In this document: positions 1-7,980 of the stretch, one piece after another
How positions within the stretch are numbered: position 1 is the first letter of the stretch
Layout of the letters: each line of letters starts with the position of its first letter
From: RZYY01 sp036794825
Lineage (GTDB): Bacteria > Bacteroidota > Bacteroidia > Bacteroidales > 4484-276
Assembly (NCBI GenBank): GCA_036794825.1
Contig: DAIRGA010000018.1
Coordinates: 40,024-104,023 of the forward strand
DNA: 64,000 nt
Direction: 5' to 3'
Made by a program: the position numbers and the translations under genes
The notes under the pieces: generated by a model
The model's input: the letters and a program-made list of their open reading frames with translations, nothing else
What the model was told of the DNA's origin: nothing
Databases searched by the model: none

Positions 1-1143
1 CTCTCCCAGCCATGCAGCAATCAGCAACAGCAAGGTGGAGCGCGGCTGGTGGAAATTGGTGACCATGCCGCTAATCACCTGGTAATCATAGCCCGGAGCA
101 ATCATCATTTGCGTTGATCCGGTAAGTCTGTCTAAGTTGTTCTTCTCCAGAAATTTCAAAACATTGCCCAGCGCCTCTTCAACCGGAATGTGTTCTACTT
201 TTGAAAAAAGATAAGGATCATACTGATGAACAATGAATTGAGCGTTACTTTCTTTTTTCAGCTTTAAACCAAACCAGTAAAGGCTTTCCAGTGTCCTCAC
301 GGAGGTGGTTCCAACGGCAATGATCTTTCCGCAGTTTTCCACCAGATGCCCGATTAGATTGCGGTTCACAATAACCTGTTCAGAGTGCATGTTGTGCGCA
401 CGAATTCCCTCTTTGCCCACCGGTTTGAAAGTTCCGGCGCCCACATGCAGGGTAAGGTATTGTGTGCTGATATTTCTGGCAATTAGTTTTTCAAAAACCG
501 CGTTCGTGAAATGGAGTCCGGCTGTTGGTGCCGCCACCGAGCCATCCATTTGCGCATAGACTGTCTGATACTGATCGTTGTCGCTAACCATCGCCTCCCG
601 GTTCAGATAGGGCGGCAGCGGAACAGATCCGGCACACTCCAGCACTCCGGCAAAGGTCATTTCAGCCGGCTCCCAGCTAAACCGTATCCTGTAATCATCG
701 GTGAGTTTTTCAATGTTTTCGGCCTGCAGTGTTAAGGCAATATCACCGTAAGTGAATTTTCCGGTCAATTTTCCGGATTTCCAGCGGCGCGCATTACCCA
801 GCAGGCAACGCCAATCCACCATTCCCTTCTGCTGAAAAGCGGTTTGTATTTCCGTCATCTCCCCGAATGGCTCCAGGCAGAAGACTTCGATCGTTGCGCC
901 AGTCTCCTTCCGGAAAAAAAGCCTGGCATGCACCACACGGGTATTGTTGAGAACCAAAGTACTGCCTTCGGGTAGATTGTTGGCCAGGATCCGGAAATGA
1001 TCTTCCTTAATAGCCGAGCCATCGAAAATCAGCAATTTTGAGTCATCCCGGGTTTCCAGCGGGAATTTTGCTATCCTTTCGTCGGGGAGGGGATAGGCAA
1101 AATCATCAATATTCAGGTGGCTTAGCTTTTCAGGGATATTCAT
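1..1143 (-). CDS. queA: QueA, tRNA queuosine ribosyltransferase-isomerase (partial)
   Basis: S-adenosylmethionine:tRNA ribosyltransferase-isomerase. It transfers and isomerises the ribose of SAM onto preQ1-modified tRNA to give epoxyqueuosine. The reverse-strand frame is open for 381 codons from the ATG at 1143 and runs off the left edge, so the C-terminus is missing. Recognisable QueA stretches are LVLNNTRVVHARL near residue 65, DGSVAAPTAGLHFT near 200, LHVGAGTFKPV near 225 and the GMVTNFHQPRSTLLLL tail near 365. The start overlaps the stop of the upstream 84-codon gene as ATGA, which implies translational coupling. Identity is very secure. Only the position of the end is unknown. Confidence 0.95.
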   Translation of the reverse strand, partial: MNIPEKLSHLNIDDFAYPLPDERIAKFPLETRDDSKLLIFDGSAIKEDHFRILANNLPEGSTLVLNNTRVVHARLFFRKETGATIEVFCLEPFGEMTEIQTAFQQKGMVDWRCLLGNARRWKSGKLTGKFTYGDIALTLQAENIEKLTDDYRIRFSWEPAEMTFAGVLECAGSVPLPPYLNREAMVSDNDQYQTVYAQMDGSVAAPTAGLHFTNAVFEKLIARNISTQYLTLHVGAGTFKPVGKEGIRAHNMHSEQVIVNRNLIGHLVENCGKIIAVGTTSVRTLESLYWFGLKLKKESNAQFIVHQYDPYLFSKVEHIPVEEALGNVLKFLEKNNLDRLTGSTQMMIAPGYDYQVISGMVTNFHQPRSTLLLLIAAWLGE

Positions 1144-1394
1144 TGGGTTTTGAAAAGGTCGGATATGTCAATGTTTTTTTCGTAGAGATGCAAAACGTCA
1201 TCCAGCTCTACCGCATACACTTTGTCAATTTTATTGGAAGCTGGCAGATACCACAATTCCACATAAAAATCGAAAAGCCTGTAGAGTTTGATCAGGTAGT
1301 AGATATAAATCCTGTCCATCAGTTCTGTTCCATCATTCAACACCTGCGAAGCGCGTTCGGTAGCCGGCTGTTTCATAAATTCTTCCTGAGTCAT
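1140..1394 (-). CDS. Small conserved-looking protein coupled to queA
   Basis: An 84-residue acidic protein starting MTQEEFMKQP and ending LYEKNIDISDLFKTQ. The open frame extends further upstream, but that part runs antisense through pssA, so I take the ATG at 1392-1394. The middle (YIYYLIKLYRLFDFYVELWYL) is rich in aromatic residues and looks like an amphipathic helix pair rather than a membrane span. Its TGA overlaps the queA ATG (ATGA). I do not recognise the family. Small proteins of this kind occur upstream of biosynthetic genes in Bacteroidota, but no function can be given. That it is a real gene is supported by the coupling and by its non-repetitive composition. Confidence 0.65.
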   Translation of the reverse strand: MTQEEFMKQPATERASQVLNDGTELMDRIYIYYLIKLYRLFDFYVELWYLPASNKIDKVYAVELDDVLHLYEKNIDISDLFKTQ

Positions 1395-1458
1395 CAATTT
1401 CAGCGTTACAGGGTTATGGGAAAAGGATAATTTCGCCGGGCAAATAAAATCAAAATCA

Positions 1459-2184
1459 ATGATACGAAAAAACATACCCAATTTCGTCACGCTGTTCAAT
1501 CTGTTGAGCGGGAGCATTTCCATCGTTTTTGCCTTTGGCAACGACCTGGTGATGGCGGCAATTTTTATTGGCCTGGCTGCAATTTTCGATTTTCTTGACG
1601 GGATGATGGCCAGGCTTCTCAATGCCCGTTCACCCATTGGCCTGCAACTGGATTCACTTGCTGATGTAATTTCGTTTGGATTGGCGCCGGGTTTCATTGT
1701 TTATCACCTGATGACAGAAGCCATGAACACTCCCATGGTTTTTGTCAATGATTTCAACGTAGCCCTTTTACCGGCATTTCTTATACCCGCATTTTCGGCG
1801 CTCAGGTTAGCCAAATTCAATATTGACGACAGGCAACTCGACTCCTTCATTGGTTTGCCCACACCCGCCAATGCGCTGTTTTTTGCTTCATTACCCCTTG
1901 TAGCGCATCAGGCCGCACTTTCGCACCAGATCATCATCACCGGTTTGCTCAACAGCTACTGGGTTTTACTCAGCATTACGATGTTTTTCTGTTACCTGCT
2001 GGTTTCGCCGCTACCTCTCATGGCCTTTAAGTTCAAAACCATCAGCCTGAAAGAGAACCTGCCGCGGTACCTTTTTCTGGCATCAGCCATTGTTCTCTTT
2101 TTCCTGCTAAAGTATCATGCACTACCGTTGATAATACTGCTTTATCTGGTCATTTCGGTGGCTTTGAGTAAAATTAAAGGCTGA
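1459..2184 (+). CDS. pssA: CDP-diacylglycerol-serine O-phosphatidyltransferase
   Basis: Makes phosphatidylserine from CDP-diacylglycerol and serine in the inner membrane, the first step towards phosphatidylethanolamine. The 241-residue protein carries the full CDP-alcohol phosphotransferase signature D-x2-DG-x2-AR-x8-G-x3-D-x3-D, with D44, D47, G48, A51, R52, G61, D65 and D69. About seven hydrophobic segments follow, as expected for the polytopic type II enzyme. The start MIRKNIPNFVT is typical of the family. It is divergent from the queA pair, with 64 bp between starts. A different CDP-alcohol acceptor is possible, but the N-terminal sequence and the length favour PssA. Confidence 0.9.
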   Translation: MIRKNIPNFVTLFNLLSGSISIVFAFGNDLVMAAIFIGLAAIFDFLDGMMARLLNARSPIGLQLDSLADVISFGLAPGFIVYHLMTEAMNTPMVFVNDFNVALLPAFLIPAFSALRLAKFNIDDRQLDSFIGLPTPANALFFASLPLVAHQAALSHQIIITGLLNSYWVLLSITMFFCYLLVSPLPLMAFKFKTISLKENLPRYLFLASAIVLFFLLKYHALPLIILLYLVISVALSKIKG

Positions 2185-2258
2185 CTACGTTTTTTTCGGA
2201 AAAATTGGTTGCAAAACGTTTACCTCCGAAATAACCTGGACGTTTTTCTTCGGACAAG

Positions 2259-3959
2259 TTACTTCAGATGCACTAAGGATGTTGTAGCGCTGGCGCCGTT
2301 GGTAGTAATTTTACATACATACATCCCGCCGGTCAAAATAGCATCATTGAAAGGTAAAGTATAACTTCCAGCCTGGTGATTTCCGTTTACAAGCACCCTG
2401 ATTTTTTTTCCAAAAACATCGAAAAGAGCAATTTCCGTTTCTGCTGAAATTGGTACATAATAGACCAAAGTAGCTTGTCCGGAAAATGGATTTGGCGAAC
2501 AGGAAATTGCCGGCCGGGTTACCATTTGTGGTTTTTGATGTGTGGCTGTGATGGTTGGTGTAATGCGTCCGTAATAGACATCCTGCTCTCCATTGAAAGT
2601 GCCTGCCCATGCAAGGTGGGCGCTTTGATTATCGGATTTCATATCGAAATAATCGCCTAATTTTTCCTGGTTAGGCCAGCCGATATGGGGATCAAAAGCT
2701 TCTGAGAGCCTCTCATTTACCGACCAGGTTTGGCCGTGATCAAATGAGAATGAATAATATAGCGACGAATTATAGGCCCCCGGCAAAGCATCGCGTGTAT
2801 CGAGCCAGATCACATCAATACGCCCTCCCGGAGCTACTGACATGGTTCCGAACCATTGGTATCTGGTATTTCCGATATCATCGTTGACCCTAACCGGAGG
2901 GTCCCAGGTCTGTCCGCCGTTTGTGCTTCTGGCAAACATAACATCCGCCGGATCGCCGTTTGAAAGGCGTTGTACCGATGCCAGCACATAAACATAGCCA
3001 TTGCCGGGCCCTCCTGAATTATCTACACAAATATTGGCCTGACCCTGCAGGCCAGCAGGGTTCACACTGGTCCAGCCCTGAAGCTCGCCATCCACATAAG
3101 CCTGAGTGGTAAAACTCCATGATACCGGGAAAACGGGATTTTGGGCTGTGCTTGATTTGGTAACGGTGAGGCTGCCAAACTGGCCTGAACCAACAATATA
3201 CAATTCACCATCGGGGCCCACGGCCATCGTTCCCCAGTAAGGGCTTCCGGGAACCTCCACACACTCTTCGTAGCTTGCCCCGGCATCAATTGACCTGGTA
3301 AACGACTGCGGATAACAAATGCTCCAATAAGCGGTCCAGAAGGAATAAATATTTCCGTCACCGATGCCACCGGTCCTGTCAATCACCATCCATTGTTTAT
3401 CGCCACCCTGAGCATAAGTGCCTTCATCCCAGCTTGATCCGCCTTCGTTGCTTTTAAATACGTCGCACCAGTAGTTGCTTTGGTTATCCACTGAGAGGCT
3501 GTTGTAATAGAAGTTCCCGTCAGCGTCAACGTCCAGAACCGGGTCAGACCGGAAAATGCCGGGGTTTATCGAACCGGGGAATGTCCGGGTTTCGCCGCCA
3601 TCGGTTGTATAAGCATGCCCTGCCTGCCGAAAATTGCTGCTTTTGTTGTCGAACTGCCGCCATCCGATGACCATGCGGTCGGGATTGAGCGGGTCTATCG
3701 CGATGGAGGGTTCATTGGCCGCGTCATCATAAATATTAGCGCCAAACTCATCCACATTTACCTGCGTGGAAAAAAATCCGCTGCTCCTGACCATGTAGGC
3801 CGGCCCGGTTTTTTTGTTTTGATGAGCGTTGGGCAACCAGGGATCACCCGGAACATCACGGTGCATGTAAGCTTTACTCTCTTTTTGGGCATATACCCCA
3901 GATGACACAACAACCAAAACACAAAAAACTGTCATCAATAACAACCTGTTTCTTTTCAT
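2259..3959 (-). CDS. Secreted BNR/sialidase-fold protein with T9SS sorting domain
   Basis: A 566-residue exported protein. Residues 1-24 form a signal peptide (a hydrophobic run ending SGVYAQ). The body is a beta-propeller of the sialidase/BNR type: several Asp-box-like turns are visible (AYTTDGGETRTF, RSTNGGQTWDPP, SFDHGQTWSV), spaced along residues 110-420. The last 85 residues are a type A T9SS sorting domain (SCSPNPFSGQATLVYYVP, FDVFGKKIRVLV, GGMYVCKITT). It is therefore probably anchored to or released from the outer surface. Substrate and catalytic activity are not evident, and propellers of this kind may only bind glycans. It is the last gene of a run of three exported proteins on the same strand. 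Confidence 0.85.
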   Translation of the reverse strand: MKRNRLLLMTVFCVLVVVSSGVYAQKESKAYMHRDVPGDPWLPNAHQNKKTGPAYMVRSSGFFSTQVNVDEFGANIYDDAANEPSIAIDPLNPDRMVIGWRQFDNKSSNFRQAGHAYTTDGGETRTFPGSINPGIFRSDPVLDVDADGNFYYNSLSVDNQSNYWCDVFKSNEGGSSWDEGTYAQGGDKQWMVIDRTGGIGDGNIYSFWTAYWSICYPQSFTRSIDAGASYEECVEVPGSPYWGTMAVGPDGELYIVGSGQFGSLTVTKSSTAQNPVFPVSWSFTTQAYVDGELQGWTSVNPAGLQGQANICVDNSGGPGNGYVYVLASVQRLSNGDPADVMFARSTNGGQTWDPPVRVNDDIGNTRYQWFGTMSVAPGGRIDVIWLDTRDALPGAYNSSLYYSFSFDHGQTWSVNERLSEAFDPHIGWPNQEKLGDYFDMKSDNQSAHLAWAGTFNGEQDVYYGRITPTITATHQKPQMVTRPAISCSPNPFSGQATLVYYVPISAETEIALFDVFGKKIRVLVNGNHQAGSYTLPFNDAILTGGMYVCKITTNGASATTSLVHLK

Positions 3960-3988
3960 AGTAAGAAGTGATTTTAATAATGTTTCCT

Positions 3989-4750
3989 TTATCTGATCCT
4001 GATAATTTTTCGAACCGCTGAGTGACTACCTGAAGTTATTTCACAGAAATAAACACCGTTTTCGACCTGGTTACCGGCAAAATCCCTTCCGTCCCAGTTT
4101 GCGGAATAATCACCGGTTGCAAGCAAATTATCCATCAATGTTGTAATCAATTTGCCTGAAGAGTCAAAGATCTTCACACTGGTAAGCATTGTTTCTTTTA
4201 CCGAAAAGCTAATCCTCGTATTGAATGAAAAGGGATTGGGGCTTATCAGTGGCTTTTGATGACCAAACTCCGGGTTTTGTATACTTGTAGTGGGATCGTA
4301 GCCAAGGAAATAATTCACCATTTCACCAATCAGGTATGGCTTGAGATTGAGCGAATAACCGTTGCTCAAAGCTCCCATTATCACTGAAGAACTGACAACT
4401 TTGAAGTTTTCGCCTTCTTTTAAAACCATTCTTCCAAAATCTCCGTCGCAATGGAACAAAAGCTGGCCGGTGAAAGTATCCATCCGGTCAACGTTATAGT
4501 GGGCATCGGTGCCTCCCTGGTAATTCATTTCCAGTTGTGATGTCAGAGTAAGATCATTTCCAAAAAGAGAAACCACCTCATTATCATTTCCATCATGAAT
4601 AAATGCCAGGCCCAGATACTCATTGAGGGCTGTTCCGGTAAGGTCTTTAGCTATATTCACACTTTCGATATAAAGGTTACCGCCATTCTGAAGATAACTG
4701 ATCAATTTTGCCTGGTCTGCTGCGTTTACAGAACCAGGAGCTATTGTACC
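3989..4750 (-). pseudogene. C-terminal part of interrupted T9SS surface protein
   Basis: This segment continues the upstream gene in the same frame after a single TGA at 4751-4753. Directly after the stop the frame reads GTIAPGSVNAADQAKLISY, then a conserved-looking LQNGGNLYIESVNIAKD, a short alpha/beta region and a T9SS sorting domain (LISPNPFSFNTRISFSV, VKIFDSSGKLITTL, ENGVYFCEITSG). The only start codon near the break is a TTG at 4703-4705. The piece has no signal peptide, so on its own it could not reach the surface. The simplest reading is one gene broken by a nonsense mutation or a base-calling error. See the findings for a hairpin next to the stop. Confidence 0.75.
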
Positions 4751-5785
4751 TCAGCTCAGACAATAACAGCCCATGGTGGCAAAAATGATGTCGTAGTTAT
4801 CCAGAAATGTTGGTAAAACGTTTACCAGCTGATACGAAATCCCGGTGTTGTCGAGTGCCCGGGTAAGGGCAGTGCTGGGTTCGATATGATCGCCAACTTC
4901 CGGGTCGGTTATGGTCTCGATTCCGTTGTCATTGTCCCAAACCAGAACATTGAATAGAATTTCCGGTTTTATTCTTACGAAATAACTCTTCGAAATATCA
5001 TTTGCTTCAAACTCATCTCCAGGAAGTTCAACCCTGGCGCTTAAGGCTGTATTCTTGGCGATATCGGGTGTCCAATCAAAACTAAGATTGATTGTCTGCT
5101 GTGGGGCAATAGTTTCCTGGATTTCCAGGGTTCCGATTGTGTAATCGTCCTTCAGGTTGAAAAGTGTAACGGTAAAACCGTTTTGCGGCTGCGATCCAAG
5201 GTTTTTCACCCCGATGTTCCATGTTCCGGTTTCACCGGGATTCAGTAGCATTGGCCCATCTACTGAAATTGCAGCCAGGTCTTTCTGAAAAAGTGCAGTT
5301 AATTTCAGGTTGAAAACATCCCACCAGTTCCACTGGAAAGTAGAGGGGCCATAAGTTCTAAATCTAAACTTAACCGTTTGTCCGGCAAATTCACTGATAT
5401 CGAAGGCAATATCACTTCCTGAAGGTAATCCCCAGTCGCCGTAGTTCAATGTGTAATCCCAAAGAAGATATTCATTTCCACCCGCAATCAGGTATATCTC
5501 AGCAGCTTCGGGAGGATTGCTTGCATTGTATGCATCAAGATGCTGATTTACATAGAGTTCCTTGGTGTTTTCAATCAGGTCAATGGTGGGCGAAATGGCG
5601 GATAAGTCAAAATTGGTTATTGTCGGAGTCCAATTAAACCGAATTTTTCCGGCAGAAAAACTCCAGTTTTCCTGTAATGTCCACCCCTGGTTTACATCAA
5701 AATCTTCCTGCCAGTAAACGGTCTGGGCGTTTGATGCCAAACTGATTGTGAATACTGCGTAAACAAAGAGAAAGTGCTTTTTCAT
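4751..5785 (-). CDS. N-terminal part of interrupted cleaved-adhesin-like surface protein
   Basis: 344 codons from a clear signal peptide (MKKHFLFVYAVFTISLASNA) to an in-frame TGA. Residues 22-165 resemble the jelly-roll cleaved-adhesin or choice-of-anchor domain common in Bacteroidota surface proteins (YWQEDFDVNQGWTL, WNWWDVFNLKL). Residues 170-275 look like a CARDB/Ig-like module (ISVDGPMLLNPGETGTWNIGVKN). The last part, from about 285, begins a Rossmann-like segment (FNVLVWDNDNG, NYDIIFATMG) that is completed only beyond the stop. Without the downstream half it lacks the sorting signal and would be truncated or left in the periplasm. The full reading frame, 3989-5785, would encode about 598 residues. 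Confidence 0.75.
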   Translation of the reverse strand: MKKHFLFVYAVFTISLASNAQTVYWQEDFDVNQGWTLQENWSFSAGKIRFNWTPTITNFDLSAISPTIDLIENTKELYVNQHLDAYNASNPPEAAEIYLIAGGNEYLLWDYTLNYGDWGLPSGSDIAFDISEFAGQTVKFRFRTYGPSTFQWNWWDVFNLKLTALFQKDLAAISVDGPMLLNPGETGTWNIGVKNLGSQPQNGFTVTLFNLKDDYTIGTLEIQETIAPQQTINLSFDWTPDIAKNTALSARVELPGDEFEANDISKSYFVRIKPEILFNVLVWDNDNGIETITDPEVGDHIEPSTALTRALDNTGISYQLVNVLPTFLDNYDIIFATMGCYCLS

Positions 5786-5824
5786 GAAGTGGTAGAGTTA
5801 GGTATTGAAAGAGATCTATTCATT

Positions 5825-7789
5825 TCATTGCATGATGAGTCTTTGGGTGATGCTGTTTATTCCATCAAAGGCTGTTACCAGGTAAACACCCGGTGAAAAT
5901 TCGGAAATATCAATATTCACAATACTTTCGGTTGTTTTTGTTTGATAAATTGTTCTTCCGCCGAGATCGGTGATTTGTAATTCTTTGGATTTGAAATTCT
6001 GGTCAAAGAACAATTTAATCCGGTCTGAAGATGGGTTTGGCGCCAATGAAAAATACAAAGGAGTTTGATGCTCGGCAACTCCAACCATCACACTATTCAC
6101 TGTCTTTACCAGCCAGTTGTTTGGGTCCACAACTAACGAAGCCACCGGTTTGCCGATGGGAACCTGGAAGTCGTTCACATTAGCCGTTTGACGGAGCAAA
6201 ACGATTTCATGAGTTCCGTCGGTGTAGTTCACCCTGTACTCAACATAGGTTTCGAAAAGCGGTGTTACCGATGACGATGTGGTTTGAGTTGTGTTAATAT
6301 AAAGCATATCAGGCGATTGGTTCCAAAGCACGTCATAAATCGGATATCCCTCGCCAAAGTACCATTGATCGAAAAAGTAATTGAAATTTAGGCCAGTGAT
6401 CTGATTGGCAACACCCATAAAATCTAGGCCGGTGGCCATGCTATCTCTGAACTGATCCTGAAATTCCTGCAAAATTTCAAAAAAATGCTCGTCATTTTGA
6501 ATTTCCTGCCTGAGGACATGAATAATGGCCGCGCCTTTTTTATAGGAAAGCCTTCCGTCGAAAATCCTCCATACATTGTCGGGTGTAGCCTGATCGGGTG
6601 GTACATAAACACTGCCTCCCGGAGAGGATTTGACCGTATTATGTGCACTGTTCATCCATGAGGCACCATTATTAGTCCCCTGAATGTAATAAGCAGTAAG
6701 ATATTCGGTATAGGAGGCAAAACCTTCATTGATCCAGATGTCGCTCCAGGTGGCGCAGGTCACATTGTCGCCAAACCACATATGTCCCAGCTCGTGGGCA
6801 ACCAGGCCAAAGCTGAAACCGCCCATCGTGCTCATAGTCTGGTGTTCCATTCCACCACCAATCCCCGACAGGCAATGCCCGTATTTTTCATCTTTGAAAG
6901 GATACATGCCATAATACTCAGATAACAGTTCGATGAAGGCGCTTGTTCGGTCAATGCCCTCCTTGTAAAATTCAAGGCATCCCGGTGAATTGTAAATGTA
7001 ATTCTGAATCAGGATCGAATCCCCAGACAACCCAACGGGTTTGGCGTACAGGTTATACTCCTGATAATCCGATACAGAAATGGAAATCAGGTAGTAAGCA
7101 ATTGGATAATAGGATTTCCATTCATACCGTACCTTTCCGCCTGGCATCGGAGTAACTGCGGTCAGCAATCCATTGGATCCTACTTTGTTAATGCTGCTTG
7201 TGGTGGCAAAAACGTAAACAGAGTCGGCTTTATCGTACAAATCCTGTTTGCATGGCCACCATTGTTTAGCATTAAAAGGCTCCGACAAAGTCCAGGTAAC
7301 ATTTTTTCCCCACGATTGAATGTAGGCAGTCGAAATTCCGGAGAAAAAGCCACCCGACGGGGGCTGACCTTTGTAAAATACGGTAAAACTTAACGTTTCT
7401 CCCTGATTTAAAACATTTTGCAGAGCAACCGTTACTTCGTCACCAACCCTGGTAAACGGCCTGTTACTTCCATTGGTAATCACGGAATCCACCGTAAGAT
7501 TAGCTAGTAACTCAAACTTAAACTCATTAAGATTCAACCTTTTTACGGTAGCCTTTGTTGTAGCATTGCCTTCTACATAGGTAGTATTATTCTCCACCTG
7601 AATGTCCAGCAAATAAAAGGTGACATTGTAATCATCATACCAGTCGGGGCGATCACTTTGCTCAAAACTGTGTTTGTGTGGATGATGATGCTGATGTTTG
7701 CAGATAAACTCCGAAAAATCATGGACGTTCTGTGATGAAAGAGACAAAATATTGATAATGAGTAAAAAAGATCCAAGAAGTCTTCGCAT
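5825..7789 (-). CDS. M1-family zinc aminopeptidase with T9SS sorting domain
   Basis: A 654-residue exported metallopeptidase. Signal peptide at residues 1-20. Catalytic signature: GGMEH (312-316, the GAMEN-like substrate-binding motif), HELGH (332-336, zinc ligands and general base) and E355 in INEGFASY as third ligand. The N-terminal beta-saddle domain contains WPCKQDLYDKAD. The last 75 residues are a T9SS sorting domain (LAPNPSSDRIKLFFD, LQITDLGGRTIYQT, FSPGVYLVTA). It probably trims N-terminal residues from peptides outside the cell. It is the first gene of the three-gene exported-protein run and has a good -7 box upstream. Confidence 0.92.
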   Translation of the reverse strand: MRRLLGSFLLIINILSLSSQNVHDFSEFICKHQHHHPHKHSFEQSDRPDWYDDYNVTFYLLDIQVENNTTYVEGNATTKATVKRLNLNEFKFELLANLTVDSVITNGSNRPFTRVGDEVTVALQNVLNQGETLSFTVFYKGQPPSGGFFSGISTAYIQSWGKNVTWTLSEPFNAKQWWPCKQDLYDKADSVYVFATTSSINKVGSNGLLTAVTPMPGGKVRYEWKSYYPIAYYLISISVSDYQEYNLYAKPVGLSGDSILIQNYIYNSPGCLEFYKEGIDRTSAFIELLSEYYGMYPFKDEKYGHCLSGIGGGMEHQTMSTMGGFSFGLVAHELGHMWFGDNVTCATWSDIWINEGFASYTEYLTAYYIQGTNNGASWMNSAHNTVKSSPGGSVYVPPDQATPDNVWRIFDGRLSYKKGAAIIHVLRQEIQNDEHFFEILQEFQDQFRDSMATGLDFMGVANQITGLNFNYFFDQWYFGEGYPIYDVLWNQSPDMLYINTTQTTSSSVTPLFETYVEYRVNYTDGTHEIVLLRQTANVNDFQVPIGKPVASLVVDPNNWLVKTVNSVMVGVAEHQTPLYFSLAPNPSSDRIKLFFDQNFKSKELQITDLGGRTIYQTKTTESIVNIDISEFSPGVYLVTAFDGINSITQRLIMQ

Positions 7790-7817
7790 AGTAACCAGTA
7801 GTTTAAATTAGATGCAG

Positions 7818-7825
7818 CAAAGTTA
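7818..7825 (-). promoter_or_regulatory. Bacteroidota -7 promoter element for the M1 peptidase run
   Basis: On the reverse strand the sequence is TAACTTTG followed by C, a perfect TAnnTTTG box, 28 bp before the ATG at 7789. No convincing TTTG is seen at the -33 position. Confidence 0.5.
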
Positions 7826-7890
7826 TACGATTGCATGGAATAGGATAATTCGAAATGAATTGATTTTAAGGTGAAAACGTGGGTTATTTT

Positions 7891-7899
7891 TACCTTTGC
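7891..7899 (+). promoter_or_regulatory. Bacteroidota -7 promoter element for the DUF4175-ybeY-mnmG block
   Basis: TACCTTTGC matches TAnnTTTGC exactly and lies 81 bp before the ATG at 7981. It is divergent from the box at 7818-7825. No clear -33 element is present at the usual distance. Confidence 0.45.
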
Positions 7900-7980
7900 C
7901 GGCTTACACTGTAATATTTAAAAGCGTTGATTCGTTTTTTTACAACTCAGTTACCCTGACGAAAACATAGCGAAATTATT

